A stretch of 64,000 nucleotides of DNA, taken from assembly GCA_036272055.1 (NCBI GenBank), contig DATAZL010000059.1:62001-126000 (forward strand), in the 5' to 3' direction. This document shows positions 8,647-17,151 of the stretch, one piece after another. The position numbers and the translations under genes were made by a program. The notes beneath the pieces are model-generated. The model was not told the DNA's origin, searched no databases, and worked only from the letters and a program-made list of their open reading frames with translations. Source of the stretch: DASZVB01 sp036272055. Lineage in GTDB: Bacteria > Myxococcota_A > Polyangia > Polyangiales > Polyangiaceae. Positions within the stretch are counted from its first letter, which is position 1; each line of letters starts with the position of its first letter.

Positions 8647-9747
8647 ATGACAACCGCCACGAACCCCGACGCCCCTGTGCAATCGCAAGACAACGGAGCC
8701 CCGCTCTTCCTCTCGACCTTCAAGGAGGGGGACCAGCGCTTCCTTGCTTACGCGATAGAGCACAGCTTCGTCTGCGGTCGGCGCACTCCACAAGATTTCA
8801 TCCGTCACTTCCCGCCGCGCGCGATCATGAAAGGCCTGGAAAATCAGGCTGGATTGCGCGCCGCGATCCTCGTGCTCACCACCGGGTTGAAGCAGAAGAT
8901 CGCCCTGAAGAAAGAGTGGGAAGACGCGGCGACGGATCTCCAGATTGCGCTCGACGAAGGCGAGACCGATGCAGAGTCGATCGTCGCGCTGTTCGACGCC
9001 GACGATCGCGTCCGCTATCTCGACGCGCAGAAGATCTGGTCGTTCCTCACCGAGGGCGAGTTCTGGAAGGCGTCGACGAACAAGACGCAGGCCGATGTCG
9101 CGCGCAATCACATCGCGTTCATGCTGGAGCGCGCGCTCGCGGACAAGCTCATCAGCCATCGCGACGTGGTCGAGGGCGTGACGGTGGAAGAGCTCGCGAA
9201 CCGCCTGCCGAAGGCCGAGCTCGGGCGGCTCATCCAGTGTGCCCTCCAGAATGCCGATCGCGGCAGCACCTTCACCGAGGCCGATCTTCTCGCGACGACG
9301 CCCGCGCGCACGCTCGTGCAGTACGTCCCCCTCTCGCACCTCTGGGACAACGTGGTCGTCCCGAAGATCGCGCGCCGCCACAACTACATCACCGAGGCGA
9401 ACCAGGGCTCGAAGCCCGAGACGTCGAAGCCCGATGCCGCGAAGGTCGAGTCGTCGAAGTTCGAGTCGCCGAAGCACGAAACCGCGGCCGAGCTGCAGGA
9501 GCTCCCGAAGCCCCAGGTGCAGGACGCTCCCGTCACGAACACCGCCGCCAAGGAGATGAGCCTCAAGCCCGTCGCCAAGCCGAAGGAGAGCGGCCTGAAG
9601 GACGCGCCCCCCAAGGAGATCTCCAAGATCAAGCTGAAGTCCCCCGACGGGATGAACCCCATGCGCGAGATGGGCAAGACCCCGCTGCCGTTCGGCGACG
9701 AGTCCGACGACATCGAGGTCACGGAAGACGATCTGAAGGCGATGTGA
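8647..9747 (+). CDS. conserved hypothetical protein with helical core and charged Lys/Pro/Glu tail
   Basis: I do not recognise a named family. The 366-residue protein has a soluble, mostly helical N-terminal two thirds (residues 15-255) with no signal peptide or membrane segment. A repetitive linker rich in Lys, Ser, Pro and Glu follows (about 258-330, with recurring SKPE/SKFES/PKHE patterns), then a short acidic C-terminus (DESDDIEVTEDD). The frame is open further upstream, but GGAGGA at 8632-8637 with 9-nt spacing selects ATG 8647. Two strong hairpins follow the gene. The core-plus-disordered-linker layout suggests a scaffold or adaptor role; that is a guess. Confidence 0.75.
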   Translation: MTTATNPDAPVQSQDNGAPLFLSTFKEGDQRFLAYAIEHSFVCGRRTPQDFIRHFPPRAIMKGLENQAGLRAAILVLTTGLKQKIALKKEWEDAATDLQIALDEGETDAESIVALFDADDRVRYLDAQKIWSFLTEGEFWKASTNKTQADVARNHIAFMLERALADKLISHRDVVEGVTVEELANRLPKAELGRLIQCALQNADRGSTFTEADLLATTPARTLVQYVPLSHLWDNVVVPKIARRHNYITEANQGSKPETSKPDAAKVESSKFESPKHETAAELQELPKPQVQDAPVTNTAAKEMSLKPVAKPKESGLKDAPPKEISKIKLKSPDGMNPMREMGKTPLPFGDESDDIEVTEDDLKAM

Positions 9748-9756
9748 TGTAGGCGC

Positions 9757-9798
9757 GCTCGCGGGGTCCGGCACCGGCAGAGGTCGGACCCCAGCGAG
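9757..9798 (+). terminator. long-stem hairpin after the hypothetical gene
   Basis: GGGGTCCG (9763-9770) pairs with CGGACCCC (9785-9792); outside it GCTCGC pairs with GCGAGC apart from one bulged base. The stem is about 14 bp with a 14-nt loop. It starts 9 bp past the stop and lacks a T-tract. Confidence 0.5.
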
Positions 9799-9855
9799 CC
9801 ACGCCGTCGAGTGAACGGTCGAGCAGGACGGGGAACGAGCCGGGGGGAAAATGCG

Positions 9856-9897
9856 AAAGCGCCGTCCGCGCCAAGATGGGCGCGAACGGCGCTTTTT
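9856..9897. terminator. bidirectional intrinsic terminator between convergent genes
   Basis: A 17-bp stem with one mismatch (arms 9856-9872 and 9879-9895) ends in a run of five T. The AAA at the left arm provides a shorter U-run for the opposite strand. It sits between the stop at 9747 and the stop of the minus-strand lipoprotein at 9917. Confidence 0.8.
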
Positions 9898-9916
9898 CAG
9901 TCTTGCTCGAGTGAGC

Positions 9917-10588
9917 TCAGGGAACGGGGTCGCAGGTCGTGGTGCCGTCGGACTGGGCGACGCACATCGTGCCGGTGGGGCAGACGACGCGCGCGCACGG
10001 GTCGGGCCCGTTGGGCACGCACGCGCAGACCGTCGGATCGGAGTCGAAGTGCTGGTCGCGGGTGCAGGGCTGGTTCGCCGTGCACTGGCAGACGCCAGGG
10101 CAGTTCTTGCCCGGACCCGGTGTGCAGCTGTCACCGGGGTCGTCGGCGCAGGTGCCCATACCGGCGCACGCCATGCCCGCCGCGCCGCCGCAGATGGGCT
10201 CGCCCGTCGGCGCGCAGGCACCGCGGTGCTCGACGGCGGCGCCGGCCTTCGCCGCGTCGCAGAAGTTCGTGTAGGTCATGCCGTCACATCCGCACACGGG
10301 GTCGGAGAACGACGGGCAGAGGTGCGGTTTCGGTGCGCAGAGGCCGATCCGTCGCGGGCCAGGGCAGCCGCGCGCGATGAAGGGTAGGCACACCTCGCTG
10401 TCGTGGCACTCGCGCTCGGAGAAACCGCCGCACCACCGGGGTAACCGGAGATCTTCCGAGACGGGCTGAATGGTGTCCGGATCGCTCGCCGCGCCGCTGC
10501 TGCAACCGGCGAGACCGCCGACCAGCAGGACCGCTCCGATCGGAAGTGCCCCAACGATGACTGCTCTGAGAGAGTCGTGACTCGTCAT
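9917..10588 (-). CDS. Cys-rich lipoprotein with a Kazal-type domain
   Basis: The 223-residue protein begins with a lipoprotein signal (VGGLAGC, mature Cys near residue 30). Its middle carries a Kazal-like motif, DPVCGCDGMTYTNFC with flanking cysteines (about residues 90-130), the fold of serine-protease inhibitors and follistatin modules. The rest has many more cysteines in Cys-Xn-Cys patterns, so the whole exported part is probably disulfide-bonded. The start is ATG 10588 because GGAGGT lies just upstream; the open frame extends further to 10621. It may protect the cell surface from secreted proteases, which predatory myxobacteria make in quantity (inference). Confidence 0.85.
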   Translation of the reverse strand: MTSHDSLRAVIVGALPIGAVLLVGGLAGCSSGAASDPDTIQPVSEDLRLPRWCGGFSERECHDSEVCLPFIARGCPGPRRIGLCAPKPHLCPSFSDPVCGCDGMTYTNFCDAAKAGAAVEHRGACAPTGEPICGGAAGMACAGMGTCADDPGDSCTPGPGKNCPGVCQCTANQPCTRDQHFDSDPTVCACVPNGPDPCARVVCPTGTMCVAQSDGTTTCDPVP

Positions 10589-10998
10589 GATTACCTCCGG
10601 GGACCAATGCTCCACGCACAAAGGCCCAGACCTTCAATCATACAGATTTCGATTCGGTTCCGTCAACGACAACGATCGACGAAACAGCATAAAAACCGCG
10701 ACGCAAGACGTCACCTACGTTGACGACGCATGTGCGTCGCGCTCGGTGCGACGATGAAAGCGTGTGGGTGCCGCAGTGCAGAATCGGTTTCGCCGCGCCG
10801 CTCGCGCCGCTCGCGCCGCTCACGCCCGCGCGGGCTTTGCGACCAGGAGAGTGGCCGCTTTATACGGCAGCGCATCGAGCGATTCGAAACGAATTCAGAT
10901 CGCGGCCCGCGGGGTTTTTTCCGGCGCGGAAAAGTCGTTCCCCGGCGGCAGCGACGTGCGCCTCGAGCCTGAAAATATGCCCGCCGGGGGCAGTTCGT

Positions 10999-11048
10999 AG
11001 TTCCGCATCGACGCCACCGCGTCGCCGATGCATCAAAGATGCGGAACT
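10999..11048. repeat. 11-bp perfect inverted repeat
   Basis: AGTTCCGCATC (10999-11009) recurs as GATGCGGAACT at 11038-11048, separated by 28 bp. It abuts the left edge of the dispersed repeat and may be part of it or a regulator site. Confidence 0.5.
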
Positions 11049-11050
11049 AG

Positions 11051-11156
11051 GCGAGCACGCGAGCGCAGCGAGCACGCGAAGGCGGCGGGGGAGCGGTCGC
11101 GATAGCGAGCCGCGGGGGCAAGGCCCCCGTGATTAAACGGGGGGCTAAGGCCCCCC
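11051..11156. repeat. dispersed intergenic repeat, copy A, with two G/C hairpins
   Basis: About 75 bp (to 11128) match the right part of copy B at 17218-17308. Both contain GCGAGCG.AGCGAGC, then CGCGAAG, then GGCGGGGGAGC, then a G5/C5 hairpin (GGGGGCAAGGCCCCC at 11114-11128). A second hairpin, GGGGGGC/GCCCCCC with a 4-nt loop, follows at 11139-11156. The hairpins could also stop transcription. Confidence 0.65.
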
Positions 11157-11221
11157 TTCCTGCCGTATCGGACGAATACGCGCGCGTCCCTCGGCCGAAG
11201 CGGTGCTACGACCGCCGCGAC

Positions 11222-11785
11222 ATGGCGCTGCCCCCCAGACGTGAGCTCAACGGCGAACCCGCTCCGGAAGAAGAAGAAGATCTCCGCTCCCGCAGCGACG
11301 CGCGTCGCGAGCGGAAGCAGTCGGAGGAGGCGCTCATGAACCTCGCGAAGGCGCTCGTCGAGCTACCCGCAAGGACTCTCGAGCGGCTGAAGCTCCCGGA
11401 GCAAGTGCAGGACGTCGTCGATCGAGCGCGGCTCGTGCCCGGCGGCGGACCGAAGAACCGCGCGCTCCGGCTCGTCAGGATCGCGCTACGCGACGGCGAC
11501 GGTGTCGGCATCGCCCAGGCCCTCGAGGACGTCCACGCCCCTCCGCGAAAGGGCGCGCCAATGCCTGCTCCAGCGCCGGCGCGCGAAACGCCGATCGTCG
11601 TGGAATGGCGCGGAAAGCTCGTCGAGGGGGACGACGCGGTGCTCGGCGAGTACGTGGCGACGTACCCGAACGCCGATCGCCGTCAGCTCCGTCAGCTCGT
11701 CCGCAACGTCAAGAAGGCGACCGACGCTACGCGCGCCGACGCCGTCAAGGCGCTCACCAAGGCGCTCCGCAAGACGACCCGCTGA
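11222..11785 (+). CDS. DarP/YjgA-like (DUF615) ribosome-associated protein
   Basis: From ATG 11222 the protein has 187 residues, close to E. coli YjgA/DarP (about 183), which helps mature the 50S subunit. It shows the family layout: an acidic N-terminus, the SRSDARRERKQSEEALMNLA helix, LVELPARTLERLKLPEQ, a central segment, then VVEWRGKLVEGDDAVLGEY and YPNADRRQLRQLVRNVKK near the C-terminus. The frame is open back to 11129 but that part crosses the repeat hairpins. It is convergent with the hydrolase gene, with 6 bp between stops. The family is best known from beta- and gammaproteobacteria, so the assignment rests on motif pattern alone. Confidence 0.75.
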   Translation: MALPPRRELNGEPAPEEEEDLRSRSDARRERKQSEEALMNLAKALVELPARTLERLKLPEQVQDVVDRARLVPGGGPKNRALRLVRIALRDGDGVGIAQALEDVHAPPRKGAPMPAPAPARETPIVVEWRGKLVEGDDAVLGEYVATYPNADRRQLRQLVRNVKKATDATRADAVKALTKALRKTTR

Positions 11786-11791
11786 GCCACT

Positions 11792-12763
11792 TCATGAAGC
11801 GGCGAGCGGCGGCCCGTGCCCGGTCAGCGCCGGAGGATCGCAGACCGGCCCTGCCGGCAGCGCGGAGGGGCGGCCGCGGCGGAGGAGCGCGCGCCACTGA
11901 TCCGACGTGAACGACGCGGGCGACGTCGTCGCGAGAAAGTCGCGGAGGGCCGCGACGAACCGCGCCGGGTCGGAGTGATGCGGAAAGTGCCCGGCGTCTG
12001 GGAAGACCTCGAGCCGGCTCGACGGCATCGCGGCGTGCGCGATCTTGCCGTGGTGCACCGGGATCACCGCGTCGTGCTGGCCCCACACGAGGAGCGTCGG
12101 CATGCCGCGCGTCAGGTAGCAGCGATCGAGCATGGTGATCGCCTGACCGCGCCAGTCGACCACGGCGCGGATCGTCCGAACGAACGCGCGCCGCGCCGTC
12201 GCGTCGGGGAGCGACTCGAACATGCGGAGCAGGTGCTCCGAGTCACGTCCGAGATCCGTCTGCAATAGCTCCATGATGCGCACGCTCGTCATCCCGACGA
12301 AGCGCGCGGGCGCGAGGCGGAGCAGCGGTAGAAAAAGATCCGCCGCCGGCGTCGCGGCTAACCTGAGCACCGGGTGCACCTCGTGCGACACGCCGCCGGT
12401 CGACACCAGGGCGAGCCGCTCGCAGCGCTCGGGATACTGATACGCGAACTGCATCGCCACGCCGCCGCCGAGCGAGTGGCCGACGACGGTGGCGCGCTCG
12501 ACGTCGAGGACGCTCAGCAGATCGCGCATCGCGTTCGCGTAGGCGGCGACCGAGTAGTCTCCGCGCGGCTTGTCGGAACGGCCGTGACCGAGGAGATCCG
12601 GCGCGATGACGCGATGGTCGCGCGCGAGCTCGGGGATGATGTTGCGCCAGGTGTCCGACGAGTCCCCGATGCCGTGGATGAGGAGCAGCGCCGGCCCTTC
12701 GCCGACGTGCACGAAGGCGCGGCGATAGCCGTGCACGACGCGGTACTGCATGTCGTACCCCAT
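11792..12763 (-). CDS. alpha/beta-fold hydrolase
   Basis: The 323-residue protein is a canonical alpha/beta hydrolase: oxyanion motif LLLIHGIGDSSDTW (about residues 27-40), nucleophile elbow VVGHSLGGG with Ser97, acid in VWGQHDAVIP and catalytic His in PDAGHFPHH. No signal peptide is seen. ATG 12763 is the first ATG next to the domain; a TTG at 12814 would add 17 residues (LSIVPFQRRTPAPLAKP) and cannot be excluded. The last 40 residues after the fold are Pro/Arg-rich and probably disordered. Substrate cannot be predicted; esters or epoxides are typical of the family. Confidence 0.9.
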   Translation of the reverse strand: MGYDMQYRVVHGYRRAFVHVGEGPALLLIHGIGDSSDTWRNIIPELARDHRVIAPDLLGHGRSDKPRGDYSVAAYANAMRDLLSVLDVERATVVGHSLGGGVAMQFAYQYPERCERLALVSTGGVSHEVHPVLRLAATPAADLFLPLLRLAPARFVGMTSVRIMELLQTDLGRDSEHLLRMFESLPDATARRAFVRTIRAVVDWRGQAITMLDRCYLTRGMPTLLVWGQHDAVIPVHHGKIAHAAMPSSRLEVFPDAGHFPHHSDPARFVAALRDFLATTSPASFTSDQWRALLRRGRPSALPAGPVCDPPALTGHGPPLAAS

Positions 12764-12913
12764 CGGCTTGGCGAGCGGGGCCGGCGTCCGGCGCTGAAAC
12801 GGGACGATGCTCAAAGGGCGATTCTCTCGAGCCGGCAATCGCGTGGAATGCGAGCGTCGGCCATGATGAAGATTACAGAGTGCGTGTGTCGTGCGGGAGG
12901 GCGATTTCCTTCG

Positions 12914-12934
12914 CACGTAGTGATCACCACGCGT
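12914..12934. promoter_or_regulatory. near-palindrome in the hydrolase/tadA divergent region
   Basis: An 8-bp perfect palindrome, GTGATCAC (12920-12927), is extended to about 16 bp with one mismatched pair (CGTAGTGATCACCACG). It lies between two divergent starts, as an operator would. No cognate regulator is identified. Confidence 0.3.
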
Positions 12935-13014
12935 GTACCGCTCACGGGAACCGGAATGAAACGACGCAGAAATGTCGGGGGCGTCGTCGCGCACCTCGGG
13001 TACGCTCCAGATCC

Positions 13015-13485
13015 TTGGCGGACGAAGATCTCGCATGGATGCGCGTCGCTCTCGACGAAGCGCGCGTCGCGATCGAGCACGGCGACGTGCCCGTCGGCGC
13101 GGTGGTCGTCGGGCCAGACGGTAAAGAGTTAGCCAGAGCGCACAACCGTCGTGAGATCGACGCGGACCCCACGGCGCACGCGGAGCTCGTCGCGGTTCGT
13201 GCCGCAGCGAGTCGTCGCGGCCACTGGCGGCTCGACGGGTGCACCCTCTTCGTCACTTTGGAGCCGTGCGCCATGTGCGCCGGGGCGCTCGTGAACGCAC
13301 GCCTCTCGCGCCTGGTCTTCGGCGCGACCGATCCCAAGGCCGGCGCCGTCACGAGCCTCTACGAGCTCGGACGCGATGCGCGTCTCAATCATCGCTTCAC
13401 GTCCGAGGGCGGCGTCCTCGCGACGGAGTCCGTCGAGCTTCTTCGCGGCTTCTTCGCCGTGCTCCGCGCCCGCGGCGAGAAATAA
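13015..13485 (+). CDS. tadA: tRNA-specific adenosine deaminase
   Basis: TadA converts A34 to inosine in tRNA-Arg(ACG). The zinc-site motifs are complete: HAEL (His and catalytic Glu) near residue 60 and PCAMCAGAL near residue 90, with the N-terminal helix WMRVALDEARVA and GDVPVGAVVV strand. A TTG at 13015 gives 156 residues, the usual length, and restores the N-terminal helix (LADEDLAWMR); the first in-frame ATG, 13039, would cut into that helix. The C-terminus ends 2 bp before the convergent transglycosylase gene. Confidence 0.93.
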   Translation: MADEDLAWMRVALDEARVAIEHGDVPVGAVVVGPDGKELARAHNRREIDADPTAHAELVAVRAAASRRGHWRLDGCTLFVTLEPCAMCAGALVNARLSRLVFGATDPKAGAVTSLYELGRDARLNHRFTSEGGVLATESVELLRGFFAVLRARGEK

Positions 13486-13487
13486 TC

Positions 13488-15872
13488 TCACGGCCCGTCG
13501 GGGTCGGGCCGCTCCGGCGCCGTGTCGTCGTCGCTGCCGCCTGCGGCCTCGTTCTCGCTCGCCGCGACGCCGCGGTGAATGTCCTCGGCGAGCGCCGTCG
13601 CGAGCTCCTTGTCGTCGATGCGCCGGATCTTGTGCGCGATCTCCATCAGATGATGGAGGTACTCCACCCACCGATCGCCGAGCGTCCCGTCGGCCTTGAA
13701 GTGCTGCACCTTCGGGTTCGGTAGCAGGGTGATGAGATAGAGCGCCTGTCCGAGGGAGAGCTCGCGCGGTGTCGAGTGAAAATAGTGCGCCGCCGCGGGG
13801 CCGATTCCGTAGAGCCCCGGCGCGAACTCGATGACGTTCAGGTAAAGCTCGAGGATCTGCTCCTTGGTCAGCGACTGCTCGAGGAGCATCGTGAGCACCG
13901 CCTCCTGGAGCTTCCGCGAGAGCGTCTTCTCGCGCCTCAGGTACAGGTTCTTCGCGAGCTGCATGGTGACGGTGCTACCGCCCCGCACGAACCTGCCGGC
14001 CGTCAGATCGTCTCTGATCGAGTCCTGGATCGATTTCTGGTTGAAGCCCGAGTGCGTCCAGAAATTGGCGTCCTCGCATACGACCACTGCAGTGGCCTCA
14101 TACGGCGAGACGTCGAAGAGCGAGACCCAGCTCTGGGTCCCGGGGCCGCTCTCGATCGTCGTCGGCAGTCCCGTCACGTCGAGCACGGTCCGTGTCCACG
14201 GCCGCGCGAAACGGTCGGTCGACACGTTCGCCGGCACGCGCGTGATCTTGCAGCCGTTCCCTGCGGCCCCCACGACGCGGGTGTCCTTCGGCCGGCGGCT
14301 GTCGAACGTCAGATCGCCGCGGAACGCGAACGTCCCCGACATCTCGAGCCCGGCCAGCAGCGGGACCAGGCCCGACGGCACCGACGCGAGCATGTCCGAG
14401 CACGCCGCGAGCGGTATCTCCAGGTGGAGCGAGCCCTTCGCGTGGCCCTCGCTCCGGTCGAGGTTCCCGTTGGCGACGAGCTTCACCTTGCCGAGCTCGA
14501 CGTCGACCTTCGTGAAGCGCAGGGTCGAGCCGTCGAGCGACACGTCGGCGTCGCCGCTCGCGCCGAGCCGGAGCCCGCGCACGACCTCCTTCGAGAGCCG
14601 TGGCTCGAAGAGGGACAGATCCGAGAGCTTCGCGCCGCCCGACAGATGAACGGAGCTGCCGTCGGCCTCGAGGCGCGCGCGTCCGTTCACCTCCACGTCG
14701 GTGCGGCTCACCTCCTCGAGCCCCATGTCGCGCTCCTTCACGCCGAGCGCGGCGAGGCGGAGCGGGCCGCCCGCGAGGCCCACGTCGACTGCGCCGCCAC
14801 CGAGGGGCACCGTGATGTCGAAGCGGATCGGCGTCGCGCCGTCGCTCTCGCCCGACGTCACCCACCCCTTCATCGCGCTGTCGGTGCGCTCGATCGCCGC
14901 CTTCGCGGGGCCCACGTTCAGCACCTGGCCTGCGTGCCGGAGCTCGAACCGCACCGCAGGGAGACCGAGCGCGGTGCCGGGCCGGAGCATCTTCGACGCG
15001 GACTCGGCAGCGCGACCGAGCTTTTCGCGGAGCTCGAGCCACCGCGACGCCCGATCCGTCCCTGTCGTCGCGGGCGCTCCCTGGATTTTTGGGGGGGCAC
15101 CCTCGTCGTCGTGTGGCGTCGCGGACTCGTCCCCGACGTTCACCACTGCCGCGACGTGTTCGGCGCCGACCGACGTCAGCTTGCGCGTCTTGCCGTCGCG
15201 CTCGAGCGACGCGGTCGCCTTCGTAGCCTCGAGCTGCACGGAGCCGGTGCCGACGCGAGCGAGGTCCGCGCCGACGTGCTCGCTACCGTCCTCGCCGCGC
15301 TCGTAGCGCGCGCCCCACACGTGTTCCACGTCGCCGGTCTTCGTCTCGGTGTCCCAGGTGACGTCGATGCCGTCGACGGAGAGCGGCAGTGACGACGCGC
15401 GCCCGCCGTCGGCGCCGTCCTTCGAACGCGTGTGCGCGGCGCGATACGCGTCGAGCTCGCTCTCGAGTCGTTCGGCGGAGCCGTGCAGCGTCACCGAGCC
15501 GCCGTGCACGCGCACGCTGCGCGGCGCGCCGGTGAGCCCCGGTACGACCTCGACGTGAGCGAGCTCCGCCGTCACTCCCGGAAGCTCGGGGCACGAGATG
15601 CTCACGCCGGAGAGCCGCACCACGCCGAGACCGATGCCGGCGCGCCGTATCGCGAGCTTGAGGCCCAGCGCTTCTGCGCGCGACTCCGCCATGCCGCGCA
15701 CGATGGGCCCGCTGACGAGCACGACGAGCAGCACGACCGCGAAGACGCTCGCCGCCACCGCCGCGGCCGTGCGGCGCGGCCCCGGCGGAAGAAAGTCGCT
15801 CACCCGCCGGACGGCGTCCGCCGCGAAGCTCCGGCGAAAAGGGGACCGACTCCGGTCGGCCGACGACGACAT
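13488..15872 (-). CDS. GT51 peptidoglycan transglycosylase with long AsmA-like N-terminal region
   Basis: The 794-residue protein has one N-terminal transmembrane helix (about residues 37-57) and then some 500 residues of repeated beta-strand sequence (patterns such as GGSVTLHG, VDVELGKVKLVANG) resembling AsmA/DUF748-like proteins. The last 220 residues are a GT51 lipid II polymerase: catalytic Glu600 in EDANFWTHSGFN, then RGGSTVTMQLAKNLYL and LTKEQILELYLNVIEF. No transpeptidase domain follows, so it is monofunctional like MtgA but far larger. It would act on the periplasmic face of the inner membrane. The C-terminal 25 residues are acidic and disordered. The N-terminal family assignment is tentative; the GT51 part is firm. 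Confidence 0.88.
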   Translation of the reverse strand: MSSSADRSRSPFRRSFAADAVRRVSDFLPPGPRRTAAAVAASVFAVVLLVVLVSGPIVRGMAESRAEALGLKLAIRRAGIGLGVVRLSGVSISCPELPGVTAELAHVEVVPGLTGAPRSVRVHGGSVTLHGSAERLESELDAYRAAHTRSKDGADGGRASSLPLSVDGIDVTWDTETKTGDVEHVWGARYERGEDGSEHVGADLARVGTGSVQLEATKATASLERDGKTRKLTSVGAEHVAAVVNVGDESATPHDDEGAPPKIQGAPATTGTDRASRWLELREKLGRAAESASKMLRPGTALGLPAVRFELRHAGQVLNVGPAKAAIERTDSAMKGWVTSGESDGATPIRFDITVPLGGGAVDVGLAGGPLRLAALGVKERDMGLEEVSRTDVEVNGRARLEADGSSVHLSGGAKLSDLSLFEPRLSKEVVRGLRLGASGDADVSLDGSTLRFTKVDVELGKVKLVANGNLDRSEGHAKGSLHLEIPLAACSDMLASVPSGLVPLLAGLEMSGTFAFRGDLTFDSRRPKDTRVVGAAGNGCKITRVPANVSTDRFARPWTRTVLDVTGLPTTIESGPGTQSWVSLFDVSPYEATAVVVCEDANFWTHSGFNQKSIQDSIRDDLTAGRFVRGGSTVTMQLAKNLYLRREKTLSRKLQEAVLTMLLEQSLTKEQILELYLNVIEFAPGLYGIGPAAAHYFHSTPRELSLGQALYLITLLPNPKVQHFKADGTLGDRWVEYLHHLMEIAHKIRRIDDKELATALAEDIHRGVAASENEAAGGSDDDTAPERPDPDGP

Positions 15873-16011
15873 GGGACTCGAATGAAATACCCGGCGAAGG
15901 TAACGCCAGCAATTCGCGTCGCCCGCCTCCCACGCGGCGGGGCATTTTCAGGGCGATCCGCGCCGCGCTCACGGAGTGAGGCGCCCACCGAGCGCGCCCG
16001 ACGAGCTCCGT

Positions 16012-17031
16012 TCAGATGTCCACGCCCATCGAGCGGCACCACGCGATCGAGCGGCGCATGCCCTCCTCGAGGTCGATCTCCGGATCGTACCCGAGCTCTT
16101 TCTTCGCCTTCTCGATGGAGACGGCGATCGATTCGCCGAGCTCGCCCAGCACGTGGATCTCCTGGTTGTAGAGGCCCGTCATCTGGACCAGCGAGTCGGC
16201 GAGGCGCGCGATGTCACCGATCGCACCGGGCAGGTAGCGCGGATGGATCGTGACGCCGAGGAGCTTGCCGACGGTCTGGAGGATCTCGATGAACGAGTAT
16301 GGCCGTCGATCGGTGATCCAGTACGTCTGCCCCGCGGCCTTCGCGACGTCGCGTGCGAGCAGGAGGCCCTGCACGGTGTTGTCGACGTAGCTCATGCTAC
16401 GCAGGTTGTCGCCCTTGCCGACGATCGGCGGATGGCCGGCCTTGATCATCTTGAAGAACGTGGTCTGCCGGAGCGGCTGGTTCGGGCCGTAGAACCAGCA
16501 AGGACGGAGGATGACGCCCTCGATGCGGCCGGCGCGGTGCGCGTCGTTGACGAGCCACTCGCTCTGCAGCTTGGAGAGGCCGTAGTTCAGGTAAGGACGC
16601 GGCGGGTCGTCCTCTTGCATCAGGTGCGTCGCGGACGTGTTGAGGCCCGCTGGCGAGTTCGAGCTCACGAAGACGAACCGGCGGACCTTCGCCGCGCTCG
16701 CCGTCTCGAGCAGGGTGCGCGTCGCGTCGACGTTGGTGCGATAGAGATCGGAGATCCGCTTCGCGTGAATGATGCCCGCGCAGTGGAAGACGGTGTCGAT
16801 GCCGTCACACACGCCGTCCGGCAGCCGTCGCTCCGTGAGATCGGCAGAGACGACCTCCACGAGCCCCGACTTCGTCAGCGGGCGCGCGTCACTGCCGGGC
16901 AGCGCCACGATGCGCACGGACTCCGGCTTCTGCTCCACCGGGCCCGAGCGAAATCCGTTCGTCAGGGCCTCGACCAGGCTCGACCCGAGCCAGCCCGGAG
17001 CCCCCGTCACCAGTACACGCGGCTTCTGCAT
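16012..17031 (-). CDS. NAD(P)-dependent epimerase/dehydratase, 3-beta-HSD-like
   Basis: The 339-residue protein is an extended short-chain dehydrogenase: VLVTGAPGWLGSSLVEAL binds the dinucleotide (residues 6-23), DTVFHCAGIIH follows, the Ser is in VFVSSNSPAG and the YxxxK pair in NYGLSKLQSEW. The C-terminal part (PCWFYGPNQPLRQTTFF, and RSMSYVDNTVQGLLLA) resembles the 3-beta-hydroxysteroid dehydrogenase/NSDHL subgroup, so sterol, isoprenoid or lipid substrates are possible. It stands between the GT51 gene and the sigma locus and shows no operon partner. Confidence 0.88.
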   Translation of the reverse strand: MQKPRVLVTGAPGWLGSSLVEALTNGFRSGPVEQKPESVRIVALPGSDARPLTKSGLVEVVSADLTERRLPDGVCDGIDTVFHCAGIIHAKRISDLYRTNVDATRTLLETASAAKVRRFVFVSSNSPAGLNTSATHLMQEDDPPRPYLNYGLSKLQSEWLVNDAHRAGRIEGVILRPCWFYGPNQPLRQTTFFKMIKAGHPPIVGKGDNLRSMSYVDNTVQGLLLARDVAKAAGQTYWITDRRPYSFIEILQTVGKLLGVTIHPRYLPGAIGDIARLADSLVQMTGLYNQEIHVLGELGESIAVSIEKAKKELGYDPEIDLEEGMRRSIAWCRSMGVDI

Positions 17032-17151
17032 CTCGTCGGCTCTCGTTCAACCCCGGGGGAACCCCAGGGGCAGCGAACGCTATTCGCAAAGGACCGAGAG
17101 CCGCAAGCTCCCCAGGCATGACGGGTTTGGCGGCGTGGGATTGGTTTGTGA

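Larger units (their letters stand above)
10589..11221. other. long intergenic region with simple repeats and hairpins
   Basis: This 633-bp gap has no supportable gene. At about 10795-10825 there is a short tandem run of GCCGCTCGC units. Stretches at 10650-10700 and 10905-10920 are A/T-richer and may carry promoters. From 10999 there is an 11-bp inverted repeat, and from 11051 a copy of the dispersed repeat that also occurs near 17152. The codons before ATG 11222 run through the repeat hairpins and are not coding. Confidence 0.55.

Noticed and set aside
10638..10823. Small minus-strand frame MSGASGASGAAKP...
   Set aside because: It arises from the GCCGCTCGC tandem run and has no ribosome site.
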